In this document: positions 23,208 to 31,733 of the stretch, in pieces
Position numbering within the stretch: the first letter of the stretch is position 1
How the letters are laid out: each line of letters starts with the position of its first letter
NCBI GenBank assembly: GCA_005888315.1
Contig: VAWH01000071.1
Coordinates: 1-49,361 of the forward strand
Length of the DNA stretch: 49,361 bases
Direction of reading: 5' to 3'
DNA from: Actinomycetota bacterium
GTDB taxonomy: Bacteria; Actinomycetota; Thermoleophilia; Gaiellales; Gaiellaceae
Program-made: the position numbers and the translations under genes
The notes under the pieces: model-generated
Seen by the model: the letters and a program-made list of their open reading frames with translations, nothing else
What the model was told of the DNA's origin: nothing
Databases searched by the model: none

Positions 23208-24671
23208 TTGACCGACGTAGCCGCCGAACCGAACCCGCGCCGCTGGCTGATCCTCGCCGTCGTCGGCACCGCGTTCTTCATGACGATCCTCGACGTTGCG
23301 ATCGTCAACGTCGCGATCCCGTCGATCGAGACCGACCTGGACATCACACGGCAGACCGTGGAGTGGGTGATCATCGCCTACTCGATCACCTTCGGCGGCT
23401 TCCTGCTCCTCGGCGGCCGGATGGCCGACCTGCTGGGACGCCGGCGGATCTTCGTTGCAGGCCTCATCCTCTTCACGCTCAGCTCGCTGGCCTGCGGGCT
23501 ATCGCACGCGCTCGGCAGCGCCGCCGTGCTGATCGGCGCGCGCGCTGTCCAGGGTCTCGGCGCGGCGATCATCTCGCCCGCGGCGCTCTCGATCGTGACA
23601 ACGACCTTCACGGAAGGGGCCGAGCGCAACAAGGCGCTGGGGATCTGGGGCGCTCTCGGCGGCTCCGGCGCTGCCGCGGGCGTTCTCTTCGGCGGCATCC
23701 TCGTCAAGTACCTCGGCTGGGAATGGATTTTCTTCGTGAACGTGCCCGTCGGGGCGTTGGTCTTCGGCTTGACGGAGCGGATCGTCCCGGAGAGCCGCGC
23801 CGACGTCGGCCACCGCCGCTTCGACGTGGCCGGCGCCGTGACGGTGACGGGCGGCCTGGCGCTGTTCGTCTATGCGATCTCGAAGGCGCCGGACGTCGGC
23901 TGGGGCTCCGCCCGGACGATCCTCTTGATCATCGCCTCGGTTGCGATCCTCGCAGCCTTCCTCGCGATCGAACTCCGAGGGAAAGCGCCGCTGATGCCGT
24001 TCGCGATCTTCCGAAACCGGTCGCTGAGCGGGGCCAACGTCGTCGGCTTCCTGATGGGGATGGTGATCTTCGCCAACTTCTTCCTACTGACGCTGTACGT
24101 GCAGCAGGTTCTCGGCTGGACGGCGCTCAGGACGGGCGTCACGTTTCTCGCCACCGCCGGCACGACGGTCATCTGGGCCGGCGTCGCGCAGGCGCTGGCG
24201 ACGAGGATCGGACCGCGGCTGGTGATGACCGCGGGCCTGATCATCCTCGCCGCTGCTCTCTACTGGTATACGCGCATTCCAGTCGACGGCAATTACTGGC
24301 CCGACCTGCTACCGGCCTATCTCGTGTTCGCAGTCGGACTCGCCTTCGCTTTCGTCCCCGTCTCGATTGCGGCGCTCGCCGGCGTCGCGCCGCGCGAGGC
24401 CGGGCTCGCCTCGGGATTGCTGAACACGAGCCAGCAAATCGGCGGCGCGATCGGTGTGGCCATCGTGACCACAATCTTCACCTCGGCGACTGCAGGCAAG
24501 CACCCACATTCGAAGGCGGAAGCGCACGGCTTCTTGACCACGGGCTTTCAGCACGGTTTCTGGGCACTCCTCGCGTTGGCCCTTGCCGGCGCGGCAGCAG
24601 GGTTCGTGCTGCTTCGCGGGGTGCGCGCGGAAGACGTGAGGGAGAGCGAAGCTGCGGGAGTCGCGATCTAA
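23208..24671 (+). CDS. MFS exporter, DHA2 (EmrB/QacA) type
   Basis: About 487 residues and about 14 membrane helices, the layout of multidrug proton antiporters of the DHA2 group. Motif C-like TAFFMTILDVAIVNVAIPSIE in helix 1, LLLGGRMADLLGRRRIF (motif A) between helices 2 and 3, and GPALGG-like GALGGSGAAAGVLFGGIL. TTG at 23208 is chosen because GGGAGGAAG sits just upstream; an earlier TTG at 23175 lacks such a site. Cystathionine beta-synthase follows, but with its own -10 box inside the end of this gene. Substrate unknown. Confidence 0.92.
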   Translation: MTDVAAEPNPRRWLILAVVGTAFFMTILDVAIVNVAIPSIETDLDITRQTVEWVIIAYSITFGGFLLLGGRMADLLGRRRIFVAGLILFTLSSLACGLSHALGSAAVLIGARAVQGLGAAIISPAALSIVTTTFTEGAERNKALGIWGALGGSGAAAGVLFGGILVKYLGWEWIFFVNVPVGALVFGLTERIVPESRADVGHRRFDVAGAVTVTGGLALFVYAISKAPDVGWGSARTILLIIASVAILAAFLAIELRGKAPLMPFAIFRNRSLSGANVVGFLMGMVIFANFFLLTLYVQQVLGWTALRTGVTFLATAGTTVIWAGVAQALATRIGPRLVMTAGLIILAAALYWYTRIPVDGNYWPDLLPAYLVFAVGLAFAFVPVSIAALAGVAPREAGLASGLLNTSQQIGGAIGVAIVTTIFTSATAGKHPHSKAEAHGFLTTGFQHGFWALLALALAGAAAGFVLLRGVRAEDVRESEAAGVAI

Positions 24672-24674
24672 GCT
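24669..24674 (+). promoter_or_regulatory. -10 element of cystathionine beta-synthase
   Basis: TAAGCT overlaps the stop of the exporter gene and lies seven bases before the ATG at 24682; leaderless pattern. Confidence 0.5.
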
Positions 24675-24681
24675 TGGGGCG

Positions 24682-26091
24682 ATGGCTCGGGAGTACCCGA
24701 CCGTGCTTGACCTCGTCGGCGCGACGCCGATCGTCCGGCTGGACAAGCTGGGACGCGACGTCGCGCCGACCCTGCTCGCGAAGCTCGAGTACCTGAATCC
24801 GGGCGGCTCGGTGAAAGACCGGATCGGGCTGCCGATGATCGAGCGGGCCGAGCGGGAGGGAAGGCTCAGGCCGGGCGGCACGATCGTCGAGCCGACCTCC
24901 GGCAACACGGGCGTCGGGCTCGCGATCGCGGCCGCGATCAAGGGCTACCGCTGCATCTTCGTGATGCCCGACAAGATGAGCCAGGAGAAGATCGCGCTCC
25001 TGCGTGCGTACGGCGCCCAGGTCGTCATCTGCCCGACCGCGGTACCGCCGGACTCGCCCGAGAGCTACTACTCGGTCTCCGACCGGCTTGCCGAAGAGAT
25101 CCCCGGCGGCTTCAAACCCGACCAGTACTCGAACATGGCGAATCCCGGCGCCCACTACGAGGTGACGGGGCCGGAGATCTGGGAGCAGACCGGCGGCGAG
25201 CTCGATGCGATCGTGATCTCGGTCGGGACCGGCGGCACCATCTCGGGCGTCGGCCGCTTCTTCAAGGAGCGGAAGCCCGAGGTCCTGATCGTCGGCGCCG
25301 ACCCCGAGGGGTCGGTCTACACCGCGCAGGACGAGGCCGACGTCCACCCCTATCTGGTCGAGGGAATCGGCAAGGACAGCTGGCCGCAGACGATGGACCC
25401 CGAGGTCGTCGACGAGTGGATCCGGGTCTCGGACCGAGATTCCTTCCTGCTCGCACGGCGGCTGGCGCGCGAGGAGGGGATCCTCGCCGGAGGCTCCGCC
25501 GGGACGACGGTGTGGGCGGCGCTCGGGATCGCGGGGCGGTTCGGGCCGGAGGCCCGGATCCTGACGCTGATCCCCGACACCGGCCGCAACTACCTCTCGA
25601 AGTTCTTCGACGACAACTGGATGCTCGACCACGGTTTCCTCGAGCGGCATGCGCCGGCGCCGACCGTGGAGGCGGTCCTCAGCGCCAAGACGCGCGAGGA
25701 GCCCGGCGTGCCGCAGTTCATCGTGATCGGCTCGCACCAGAAGGTCGGCGAGGCAATCGAGCTGATGCAGCAATATTCGATCTCCCAGCTCCCCGTCGTC
25801 CGTGACGGCGCCTCGGAGTCGCTCGCGGATGTCGTCGGCTCGCTTCAGGACCGCGACCTGCTCGATCGCGTCTTCAAGAACCCGGACGCGCTGCACGAGG
25901 ACGTCGCCAACGCGATGCAGCCGCCGCTCGCCACGATCGACATCGGCGACTCGCTCGACGAGGTCTTCCCCACCCTCACCGGCCGGACGAATGCCGTCGT
26001 CGTCGCCCGCGAAGGCCGCCCGGTCGGGGTGATCACGCGCTCCGACCTGCTGGAGTACCTCGCGCACCAGCGGGGGAACTCCAAGAGCTGA
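24682..26091 (+). CDS. Cystathionine beta-synthase
   Basis: PLP enzyme joining homocysteine and serine. 469 residues: a catalytic domain with NPGGSVKDRIG (PLP lysine), PTSGNTGVGLA, the phosphate-binding loop SVGTGGTISGVGR and GGSAGTTVWAAL, then two CBS motifs (about 345-465: HQKVGEAIELMQQYSISQLPVV and REGRPVGVITRSDLLEYLA) that often sense adenosyl ligands. The CBS pair separates it from cysteine synthases. With cystathionine gamma-synthase at 27682 the window encodes a transsulfuration route. BolA starts one base after its stop. Confidence 0.93.
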   Translation: MAREYPTVLDLVGATPIVRLDKLGRDVAPTLLAKLEYLNPGGSVKDRIGLPMIERAEREGRLRPGGTIVEPTSGNTGVGLAIAAAIKGYRCIFVMPDKMSQEKIALLRAYGAQVVICPTAVPPDSPESYYSVSDRLAEEIPGGFKPDQYSNMANPGAHYEVTGPEIWEQTGGELDAIVISVGTGGTISGVGRFFKERKPEVLIVGADPEGSVYTAQDEADVHPYLVEGIGKDSWPQTMDPEVVDEWIRVSDRDSFLLARRLAREEGILAGGSAGTTVWAALGIAGRFGPEARILTLIPDTGRNYLSKFFDDNWMLDHGFLERHAPAPTVEAVLSAKTREEPGVPQFIVIGSHQKVGEAIELMQQYSISQLPVVRDGASESLADVVGSLQDRDLLDRVFKNPDALHEDVANAMQPPLATIDIGDSLDEVFPTLTGRTNAVVVAREGRPVGVITRSDLLEYLAHQRGNSKS

Positions 26092-26092
26092 A

Positions 26093-26326
26093 ATGGCCGT
26101 AGACCGCCTTCGCGGCCTGCTCGGGCAGGCGTTCCCCGACGCGACCGAGCTCGCCGTCGAAGACCGCACCGGGGGCGGCGACCACTTCCAGGTGACGGTC
26201 TCGAGCTCCCGCTTCGACGGCCTGCCGCTGCTCGAGCAGCACCGGCTCGTCAACGACGCCCTCGCAGCCCCACTCGCCGATGGCACGATTCACGAACTAC
26301 GGATCAAGACGAAAGGAACCCAGTGA
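26093..26326 (+). CDS. BolA-family protein
   Basis: 77 residues, about the size of the short BolA/YrbA group. GDHFQVTVSSSRFDGLPLLEQHRLVNDALAAPLADGTIHELRIKTKGT carries the H-F-x-[VL]-x-[VI] strand and the conserved His in EQHRLV and IHEL. BolA proteins pair with monothiol glutaredoxins in Fe-S cluster transfer, and here the glutaredoxin is the next gene with a four-base overlap (GTGA). Upstream is cystathionine beta-synthase, one base away. Confidence 0.92.
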   Translation: MAVDRLRGLLGQAFPDATELAVEDRTGGGDHFQVTVSSSRFDGLPLLEQHRLVNDALAAPLADGTIHELRIKTKGTQ

Positions 26327-26685
26327 GCGAGCTTCGCGACCAGATCGAGAATGTGATCGACTCGGAGGACGTGGCCCTATTCATGAAGGGCACGCCGCAG
26401 TTGGTGATGTGCGGGAACTCGAGGCGGGCCCTCGAGGCGCTCCGCCGAGCCGGGGCACCGGTGACCGCCGTCGACGTGCTGCCCGACCCGCGGATCCGCC
26501 AGGAGCTCTCCGCGGTCTCGAGCTGGCCGACGATTCCCCAGGTCTTCGTCCGCGGCGAGCTGGTCGGCGGCGCCGACATCGTCGAGGAACTCGCCCAGAA
26601 TGGCGAGCTGGAGCGGACGCTGACCGAAAAGCTGGGTCCCGACTACCGAAATGCGGGGGCCGAGAGGGTAGTCGCCGTCGCCTAA
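26323..26685 (+). CDS. Monothiol glutaredoxin (Grx4 type) with a CGNS active site
   Basis: 120 residues. KGTPQLVMCGNSRRALEAL replaces the usual CGFS with CGNS; the rest is canonical: the Lys of MKGTP, WPTIPQVFVRGELVGGADIVEEL with the cis-Pro loop and GG-x-D glutathione site. CGFS proteins hold a [2Fe-2S] cluster with glutathione and hand it to partners with BolA, the gene just upstream. The Phe to Asn change sits next to the cluster Cys. Start GTG overlaps the BolA stop. Confidence 0.93.
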   Translation: MSELRDQIENVIDSEDVALFMKGTPQLVMCGNSRRALEALRRAGAPVTAVDVLPDPRIRQELSAVSSWPTIPQVFVRGELVGGADIVEELAQNGELERTLTEKLGPDYRNAGAERVVAVA

Positions 26686-26734
26686 CGGCGATAAGATCCG
26701 CGCGGTCCGAGTCATTTCGTCGTAGAGAGAGGTC

Positions 26735-27313
26735 ATGGAACAAGCAGTCGCTGCACCGAGCGCGGCGAACCGTCGCCGCACGTCGATCATCGTCACCGCG
26801 TCCATCGCGGTCGCCCTCGTCGCCGCTTCGATCGTCTTCGCGGCGAGCGCTCCTTGGTACTTCGTCTTCAAGATGCTCCACGTCGGCGCGGCCGTAGTCT
26901 GGGTGGGCGGCGGCCTGTTCATCACCATCTGCGCGGTGCTGGCGGAGCTCGCGGACAACGACGACCAGCTGCTCCAGATCGGCCACTGGGCCGAGACCGT
27001 CGCCGGTCGCCTGTTTCCGGTGATGTCGTTCGTCGTGCTCGGTTTCGGGGTTGCCATGACCATGAACGGCGACATCCCCTACAACCAGTTCTGGATCATC
27101 TTCGGTCTCGTCGCGTGGGCGCTTTCCGCGGCGACTGGAATCGCGTTCCTCGGCCCGGAATCGAAGCGGCTGAACAAGGCCGCGGCTGAACACGGCCCGA
27201 AGGCGCCCGAGGTGCAGGCGAGGCTGCGGCGGATCCTGTTCGTCGTCCGCGTCGACGTCGCGCTGATGTTCCTGATCGTCTTCGACATGGTCGTCAAGCC
27301 GTTCAGTTACTAG
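26735..27313 (+). CDS. Membrane protein, DUF2269-like
   Basis: 192 residues with about four membrane helices: SIIVTASIAVALVAASIVFA, FKMLHVGAAVVWVGGGLFIT, LFPVMSFVVLGFGVAMTM and FWIIFGLVAWALSAATG, with a final helix RVDVALMFLIVFDMVVKP. The K-x-L-H-V-x-x-A-x-x-W-x-G-G segment with its His is typical of DUF2269-type putative integral membrane proteins. It has its own leader with a GAGAGAGG site. Function unknown. Confidence 0.75.
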   Translation: MEQAVAAPSAANRRRTSIIVTASIAVALVAASIVFAASAPWYFVFKMLHVGAAVVWVGGGLFITICAVLAELADNDDQLLQIGHWAETVAGRLFPVMSFVVLGFGVAMTMNGDIPYNQFWIIFGLVAWALSAATGIAFLGPESKRLNKAAAEHGPKAPEVQARLRRILFVVRVDVALMFLIVFDMVVKPFSY

Positions 27314-27334
27314 GAGGTCGGGCGAGATGGGCGC

Positions 27335-27625
27335 ATGACCCGCGCGGTCGGCGCCGTCGTTTTACTGGTCGCGCTCGTGATGATCGTCGCCGGGTGCGGC
27401 GGCGGTAGCCGCAAGTACCCCTCCGATGCGGTCGCGACCTTCATGGAATCGTGCACGGCGCAGCGAGGCGCGACCGAGAGCAGGTGCCGCTGTGTCCTCG
27501 ATCAGCTTGAAAAGACGATGCCCTACAGCGACTTCAAGCGCGTCGATGTGGAGTTCCGGACCCGCTTCGGCCTGTCAGCAGACGAGCGGCGGAAGCTCGT
27601 CGATGCGATTGCCGCCTGCAGCTAG
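27335..27625 (+). CDS. Small cysteine-rich lipoprotein
   Basis: 96 residues. A lipoprotein signal is clear: VVLLVALVMIVAGC with the lipidated Cys at about 20. The mature part has four further Cys (SCTAQ, SRCRCV, AACS), enough for two disulfides, in a helical domain of a kind seen in many small actinobacterial lipoproteins. No function can be assigned. It follows the DUF2269-like gene by 21 bases and an AGGAGG site lies at the junction, so the two are probably one operon. Confidence 0.75.
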   Translation: MTRAVGAVVLLVALVMIVAGCGGGSRKYPSDAVATFMESCTAQRGATESRCRCVLDQLEKTMPYSDFKRVDVEFRTRFGLSADERRKLVDAIAACS

Positions 27626-27668
27626 CTGCCGTTGCTCCAACTGCGCCGGCGTCTCGAACCGGCACAAC

Positions 27669-27674
27669 TAGAAT
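27669..27674 (+). promoter_or_regulatory. -10 element of cystathionine gamma-synthase
   Basis: TAGAAT, seven bases before the ATG at 27682. Closest match to the TATAAT consensus among the leaderless candidates of the window. Confidence 0.55.
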
Positions 27675-27681
27675 CGAAAGC

Positions 27682-28833
27682 ATGGATTTCGAGACTCGCG
27701 CGATCCATGCCGGACAGGAGCCCGACCCCACGACTGGCGCGATCACGGTGCCGATCCACCAGACGTCGACGTACGTCCAAGAGGCGGTTGGCGAGAACAA
27801 GGGGTACGACTACTCGCGCGCCTCGAACCCGACGCGCAGGGCGCTCGAAACCTGTCTCGCATCGCTCGAGGGGGCCGAGCACGGCGTCGCCTTCGGCTCG
27901 GGCCTTGGTGCGACGACGACGCTCATGCATCTCCTCAACCCGGGCGACCGGATCGTGGCCGTCAACGACGTCTACGGCGGCGTCTACCGCATGTTCTCGC
28001 AGGTCTACGAGCCGAAGGGCTACGCGTTCGACTGGATCGACGCACCCGAGATCAACCAGAACCTCACCGACCACCTGGACGAGCGAACGCGGATGGTCTG
28101 GCTGGAAACGCCGACGAACCCGCTCCTGAACGTGATCGACATCCGCGCCGCGGCCGAGGCCGCGCACGAGGCCGGTGCGCTGGTAGTCGTCGACAACACG
28201 TTCGCAACCCCCTACCTGCAGCAGCCGTTCGCGCTCGGCGCCGACGTCGTCCTCCATTCGACGACGAAGTACCTCGGCGGGCACTCCGACCTGATCGGCG
28301 GCTTTCTGGCCACGAACGATCCGACCATCGCGGAGCGGCTCTACTTCCTGCAGAAATCGCTCGGCGCCATTCCCGGGCCGTTCGACTGCTGGCTCATCCT
28401 CCGAGGCCTGAAGACCCTCGCCGTGCGGATGCGCCAGCACTGCGCGAGCGCCCTCGCGATCGCCGGCTTCCTCGAGCGGCACCCGCAGGTCGAGCAGGTG
28501 TTGTACCCGGGCCTGCCGCACCATCCCGGCCACGCGATCGCCGCGCGCCAGATGCGCGACTTCGGCGGCATGATCTCGTTCCTGGCCGAGTCCGAGGAAG
28601 AGGCGGTCGCGCTCGTCGCGCGGACGAAGATCTGGAAGCTCGCCGAGAGCCTCGGCGGCGTCGAGAGCCTGATCGAGGTGCCGGCGCGGATGACGCATGC
28701 GTCGACCGTCGATTCGCCGTTCGCGGCGCCGCCGAACCTGATCCGGCTCTCGGTCGGCCTCGAGTCGGCGGAGGACCTGCTTGCCGACCTCGAGGTCGCG
28801 CTGGCGGTCTCGGCCGCGACCACCGGCGCATAG
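27682..28833 (+). CDS. Cystathionine gamma-synthase / gamma-lyase family enzyme
   Basis: 383 residues, PLP-dependent. TRAIHAGQEPDPTTGAITVPIHQTSTY, YSRASNPTRRALE, GSGLGATTTL, VVVDNTFATPYLQQP and the PLP lysine in HSTTKYLGGHSD are standard. The end has GGVESLIEVPARMTHAS and LIRLSVGLESAEDLLADLE. The family includes gamma-synthase (MetB) and gamma-lyase, which cannot be told apart safely by eye; together with the beta-synthase at 24682 it makes a transsulfuration pair. Confidence 0.93.
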   Translation: MDFETRAIHAGQEPDPTTGAITVPIHQTSTYVQEAVGENKGYDYSRASNPTRRALETCLASLEGAEHGVAFGSGLGATTTLMHLLNPGDRIVAVNDVYGGVYRMFSQVYEPKGYAFDWIDAPEINQNLTDHLDERTRMVWLETPTNPLLNVIDIRAAAEAAHEAGALVVVDNTFATPYLQQPFALGADVVLHSTTKYLGGHSDLIGGFLATNDPTIAERLYFLQKSLGAIPGPFDCWLILRGLKTLAVRMRQHCASALAIAGFLERHPQVEQVLYPGLPHHPGHAIAARQMRDFGGMISFLAESEEEAVALVARTKIWKLAESLGGVESLIEVPARMTHASTVDSPFAAPPNLIRLSVGLESAEDLLADLEVALAVSAATTGA

Positions 28834-28848
28834 CCGAACAGCCCCGGC

Positions 28849-29694
28849 GTGCAGCCGCAGCCGCTCGACCTTTTGCACCTCGGCCGCGAGCGCGTGATCG
28901 GCAGCTACCTGCTGGAGACACCCGAGGGACCGGCGCTCTTCGACTGCGGGCCGGCCACCTGCGTGCCGGTGCTGAAGGGGCGGCTGCGCGAGCGCGGACT
29001 CGAGCTGCACGACGTACGCCACCTGCTGCTTTCGCACATCCACCTCGACCACGCCGGCGCCGCGGGCGTGCTCGTACGCGACCACCCCGAGCTGCAGGTG
29101 CACGTCTCGCCGGTCGGGGCGCCGCATCTCATCGACCCGGGCCGGCTCGAGCAGAGCGCCCGCCGGCTCTACGGCGACGAGTTCGACACGCTCTGGGGCG
29201 AGCTGGCGCCGGTGCCACAGGAGAACGTGCGGGAGACCGGCGACCGCGTGCTCGGTCTCGAGTGCTTCCCGTCTCCCGGCCACGCCTCACACCACGTCTG
29301 CTACGTCGATGGCGACAGGACGCTGTACGCGGGCGACGCGGCAGGCGTCAGGATCCAGCCGAGCCGGTTCGTGCTGCCGCCGACGCCACCGCCCGAGTTC
29401 GACCTCGAGGCCTGGGAGTCGACGCTCGACGAGCTCGAGCGGCGCGGCGCGGCGCGTTTGGCGCTGATCCACTTCGGCATCGCGGACGAGCCGCGCGAGC
29501 ATCTGGCGGAGCTGCGGCGGCGCCTGCGCGCCTGGACGGCGCTGGTCGGGGACGGCGCGAGCAAGGAGGAGTTTGAGGCCTCGGCGACCAAGGAACTCGG
29601 CGAGGACGCGCCGCCATACGAGCAGGCGATGCCGCTCTGGCAGTCCTATGCGGGGCTTGCGCGCTACTGGGAGAAAGGTCGCACCCGACCGTGA
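28849..29694 (+). CDS. Metallo-beta-lactamase-fold hydrolase
   Basis: 281 residues. LLLSHIHLDHAGAAGVL is the H-x-H-x-D-H zinc motif; further ligands are in FPSPGHASHHVCYV and the Asp of LYAGDAAGVRI, with a late His in ALIHFGIA. The layout is that of the glyoxalase II-like group, and substrate is unknown. Start is GTG 15 bases after the cystathionine gamma-synthase stop; co-transcription is likely, and a link to sulfur or persulfide metabolism is only a guess. Its 3' end overlaps the convergent CGNR gene by 31 bases. Confidence 0.87.
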   Translation: MQPQPLDLLHLGRERVIGSYLLETPEGPALFDCGPATCVPVLKGRLRERGLELHDVRHLLLSHIHLDHAGAAGVLVRDHPELQVHVSPVGAPHLIDPGRLEQSARRLYGDEFDTLWGELAPVPQENVRETGDRVLGLECFPSPGHASHHVCYVDGDRTLYAGDAAGVRIQPSRFVLPPTPPPEFDLEAWESTLDELERRGAARLALIHFGIADEPREHLAELRRRLRAWTALVGDGASKEEFEASATKELGEDAPPYEQAMPLWQSYAGLARYWEKGRTRP

Positions 29695-30320
29695 TAGCGC
29701 AGGCTGCGCTGCTTGTGCCTCGCGTAGTGGCGCCGCATCTTCATCCGGCTGCCGCAACCCTCCATGCTGCACCAGCGCCGCGTGCCGTTGCGGCTCGTGT
29801 CGTAGAAGAGCCAGCCGCAGTCGTCGGCGCCAGGACACCGCTTGACGCGGGTCAGGTTCCCTTCGGTCAGGAGCTCTACTGCTGAGGCGGCAATGCGCCA
29901 GACGGGGAGACGCAGATCATCGATACCCCGCAACGACCAGCTGAAGGCCTGATCCGCACGACCGAGCGAAGCGGCGCCGAGGCCCTCGAGATACCGCTGT
30001 TGGACTGATCGGAGATCCGCGCCGCGTGGCTCGCCACCGGCGGCAATGGTGCGGAAGATCCGATCGACGGACTGCCGCAAGCGGATTGCCTGCTCGAAGA
30101 CTTCGCGCGCCCGGTCAGGGGTGGCTCGCGCAAGCTTGCGCAGCGACTTGAGTTCGGCGTCGTCGACAGCTTCGACGTGCCAGCTCCAGCGAAGGAGGTC
30201 GTCGTAGTCGTGCAGGAAATCCTCAGGCTCCGGGTTGATCGGGCCTTCAATCGTGTTAGCGAAGTGAAGGCAGAGGCGGCCGCCCAGCAGCCGCGGGAAG
30301 GCCGGCATCCCGCGCGTCAT
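29664..30320 (-). CDS. CGNR zinc-finger transcriptional regulator (ABATE domain)
   Basis: About 218 residues. The N-terminal part (GRLCLHFANTIEG, LRWSWH, LRQSVDRIFRTIAAG) is the putative ligand-binding ABATE region. The C-terminal zinc finger has RCPGADDCGWLFYDTSRNGTRRWCSMEGCGSRMKMRRHYARH; the motif that names the family is CGSR here rather than CGNR. Start at ATG 30320 is six bases after TAAGAT. It is divergent from an MFS exporter across about 65 bases, the usual setting for a regulator of an efflux pump. Confidence 0.88.
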   Translation of the reverse strand: MTRGMPAFPRLLGGRLCLHFANTIEGPINPEPEDFLHDYDDLLRWSWHVEAVDDAELKSLRKLARATPDRAREVFEQAIRLRQSVDRIFRTIAAGGEPRGADLRSVQQRYLEGLGAASLGRADQAFSWSLRGIDDLRLPVWRIAASAVELLTEGNLTRVKRCPGADDCGWLFYDTSRNGTRRWCSMEGCGSRMKMRRHYARHKQRSLRYHGRVRPFSQ

Positions 30321-30326
30321 CACCTC

Positions 30327-30360
30327 ATCTTACTGCCCATATCTTAGTTAGGAGTAAGAT
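30327..30360. promoter_or_regulatory. Divergent promoter/operator between the CGNR regulator and the MFS exporter
   Basis: ATCTTAC (30327-30333) is mirrored by GTAAGAT (30354-30360), with another ATCTTA at 30341-30346. ATCTTA read backward is TAAGAT, which serves as -10 for the regulator (6 bases from its ATG); the TAAGAT at 30355 can serve as -10 for the exporter. The inverted arms suit autoregulation by the CGNR protein. Confidence 0.5.
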
Positions 30361-30386
30361 CCGCGAAACTGGTAAAGAGAATTACG

Positions 30387-31733
30387 GTGGTAAGACAAGC
30401 CGATTCGATGACCAGGAACCCACTTCGCACGGACTTCGCAAAGCTCTGGACGGCGCTCAGCATCTCGCTCGTCGGTTCGGAGATCACGATGTTGGCGCTG
30501 CCCCTGATCGCGGCACGCACCCTTGGATCGACGGCATTCGAGATGGGCGTGCTCGCCGGCGTCGGACAGGCGCCGTTCCTGCTCTTCAGCCTTCCGGCAG
30601 GAGCTTGGGTCGACCGGCTGCCTCGCCGCCCGATGCTCATTGCCACCGACGTGGGATCGGCGCTGCTCCTTCTCTCGATTCCGATCGCGACGATCTTCGG
30701 CGGGCCGACGTATCTGCAGCTGTGTGTGGTCGCCTTCGGGATCGGAACCTTCGCCCTCTTGTACGACCTCGGCCACTATGCCTACGTGCCGGCGCTCGTC
30801 GGGCGCGGTCAGCTGACGAAGTTCAACAGTCGCCTCCAGATCAGCCACTCGGCAGCCGCAGCCGGGGGTCCCGGCGTGGCCGGTCTCCTCATCCAGTTGC
30901 TCTCGGCGCCGATCGCCGTTCTCGCCGACGCCGTCTCGTTCCTCTTCTCGGCGCTCCTCCTGCGGGCGATACGGAAGCAGGAACCGCCGGTCGATGTTCA
31001 GGATCAGGCCGGAGGGATGCTCTCCGCCGTGCGCGACGGACTGCGGATGCTTCTGGGCCACCGACTGCTGCGGCCGATTGTCGCTATCTCCGTACCCAAC
31101 GGCTTCTTCGAGTCCGGGCTGCTCGCGCTCTACATCCTGTACGCAACCCGGAATCTGCACCTGAGCCCGGTGCTGATCGGTGTGATCTTCGCCGCCGGTG
31201 GCTTCGGTGCGATTCCGGGCGCGATTCTCGCCGACCGTTCGGGCGCGCGGTTTGGCGTTGGCCGAACCATCATCGGCGGCTACGCGCTGGCCGGCCTCGC
31301 TGCCCTGCTCGTACCACTCGCCGTCGGACCGACCGCTGCGATCGTCGCAATCCTGATGCTTGGGAAGTGGTTCGGCGGCATCACCGACGCCGCTGCGAAC
31401 ATCCATCAGTGGACGCTGCGACAGGTGGTGACGCCCGACCGTCTGGCTGGGCGCGTGACCGCCGGCCATCGCTTCCTGGTCTACGGCGCCTGCGCGCTGG
31501 GCGCCGTCGCCAGCGGTGGCCTTGGCTCCGTCGTCGGCGTCAGGGCAGCGCTCTTCGTCTTCGCCGTCGGCATGCTCGTGTCGCCGCTGATCGCTCTGCC
31601 TTCACCGCTCCGCGACCTGCGCGATCAGCCGGCGGATGTCGACGATCATCCGCTCGCCGACGCAGAGCGGCCGACACCGCCTCACGGAAGCGAGCCGATT
31701 CCCGGCGGTGCGGCGCCTGTCGCTGGCCGATAA
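30387..31733 (+). CDS. MFS exporter, 12-helix MFS_3 (EntS-like) type
   Basis: 448 residues. The first helices ALSISLVGSEITMLALPLIAARTLG and FLLFSLPAGAWVDRLPRRPMLIATDV contain motif A. Later SAAAAGGPGVAGLLIQ and GAIPGAILADRSGARFGVGRTI resemble the enterobactin-exporter and macrolide-efflux group. The C-terminal 45 residues are hydrophilic and Pro/Asp-rich. GTG at 30387 has an AAAGAG site; an ATG at 30408 is also possible. Divergent from a CGNR regulator that probably controls it. The substrate is unknown but likely a drug or antibiotic. Confidence 0.88.
   Translation: MVRQADSMTRNPLRTDFAKLWTALSISLVGSEITMLALPLIAARTLGSTAFEMGVLAGVGQAPFLLFSLPAGAWVDRLPRRPMLIATDVGSALLLLSIPIATIFGGPTYLQLCVVAFGIGTFALLYDLGHYAYVPALVGRGQLTKFNSRLQISHSAAAAGGPGVAGLLIQLLSAPIAVLADAVSFLFSALLLRAIRKQEPPVDVQDQAGGMLSAVRDGLRMLLGHRLLRPIVAISVPNGFFESGLLALYILYATRNLHLSPVLIGVIFAAGGFGAIPGAILADRSGARFGVGRTIIGGYALAGLAALLVPLAVGPTAAIVAILMLGKWFGGITDAAANIHQWTLRQVVTPDRLAGRVTAGHRFLVYGACALGAVASGGLGSVVGVRAALFVFAVGMLVSPLIALPSPLRDLRDQPADVDDHPLADAERPTPPHGSEPIPGGAAPVAGR

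Noticed and set aside
24478-26286. 602-codon open frame antisense to cystathionine beta-synthase
   Set aside because: Shadow of a clear gene; composition is that of a reversed high-GC coding frame.
27622-29283. 553-codon minus-strand open frame
   Set aside because: Antisense to cystathionine gamma-synthase and the MBL hydrolase.
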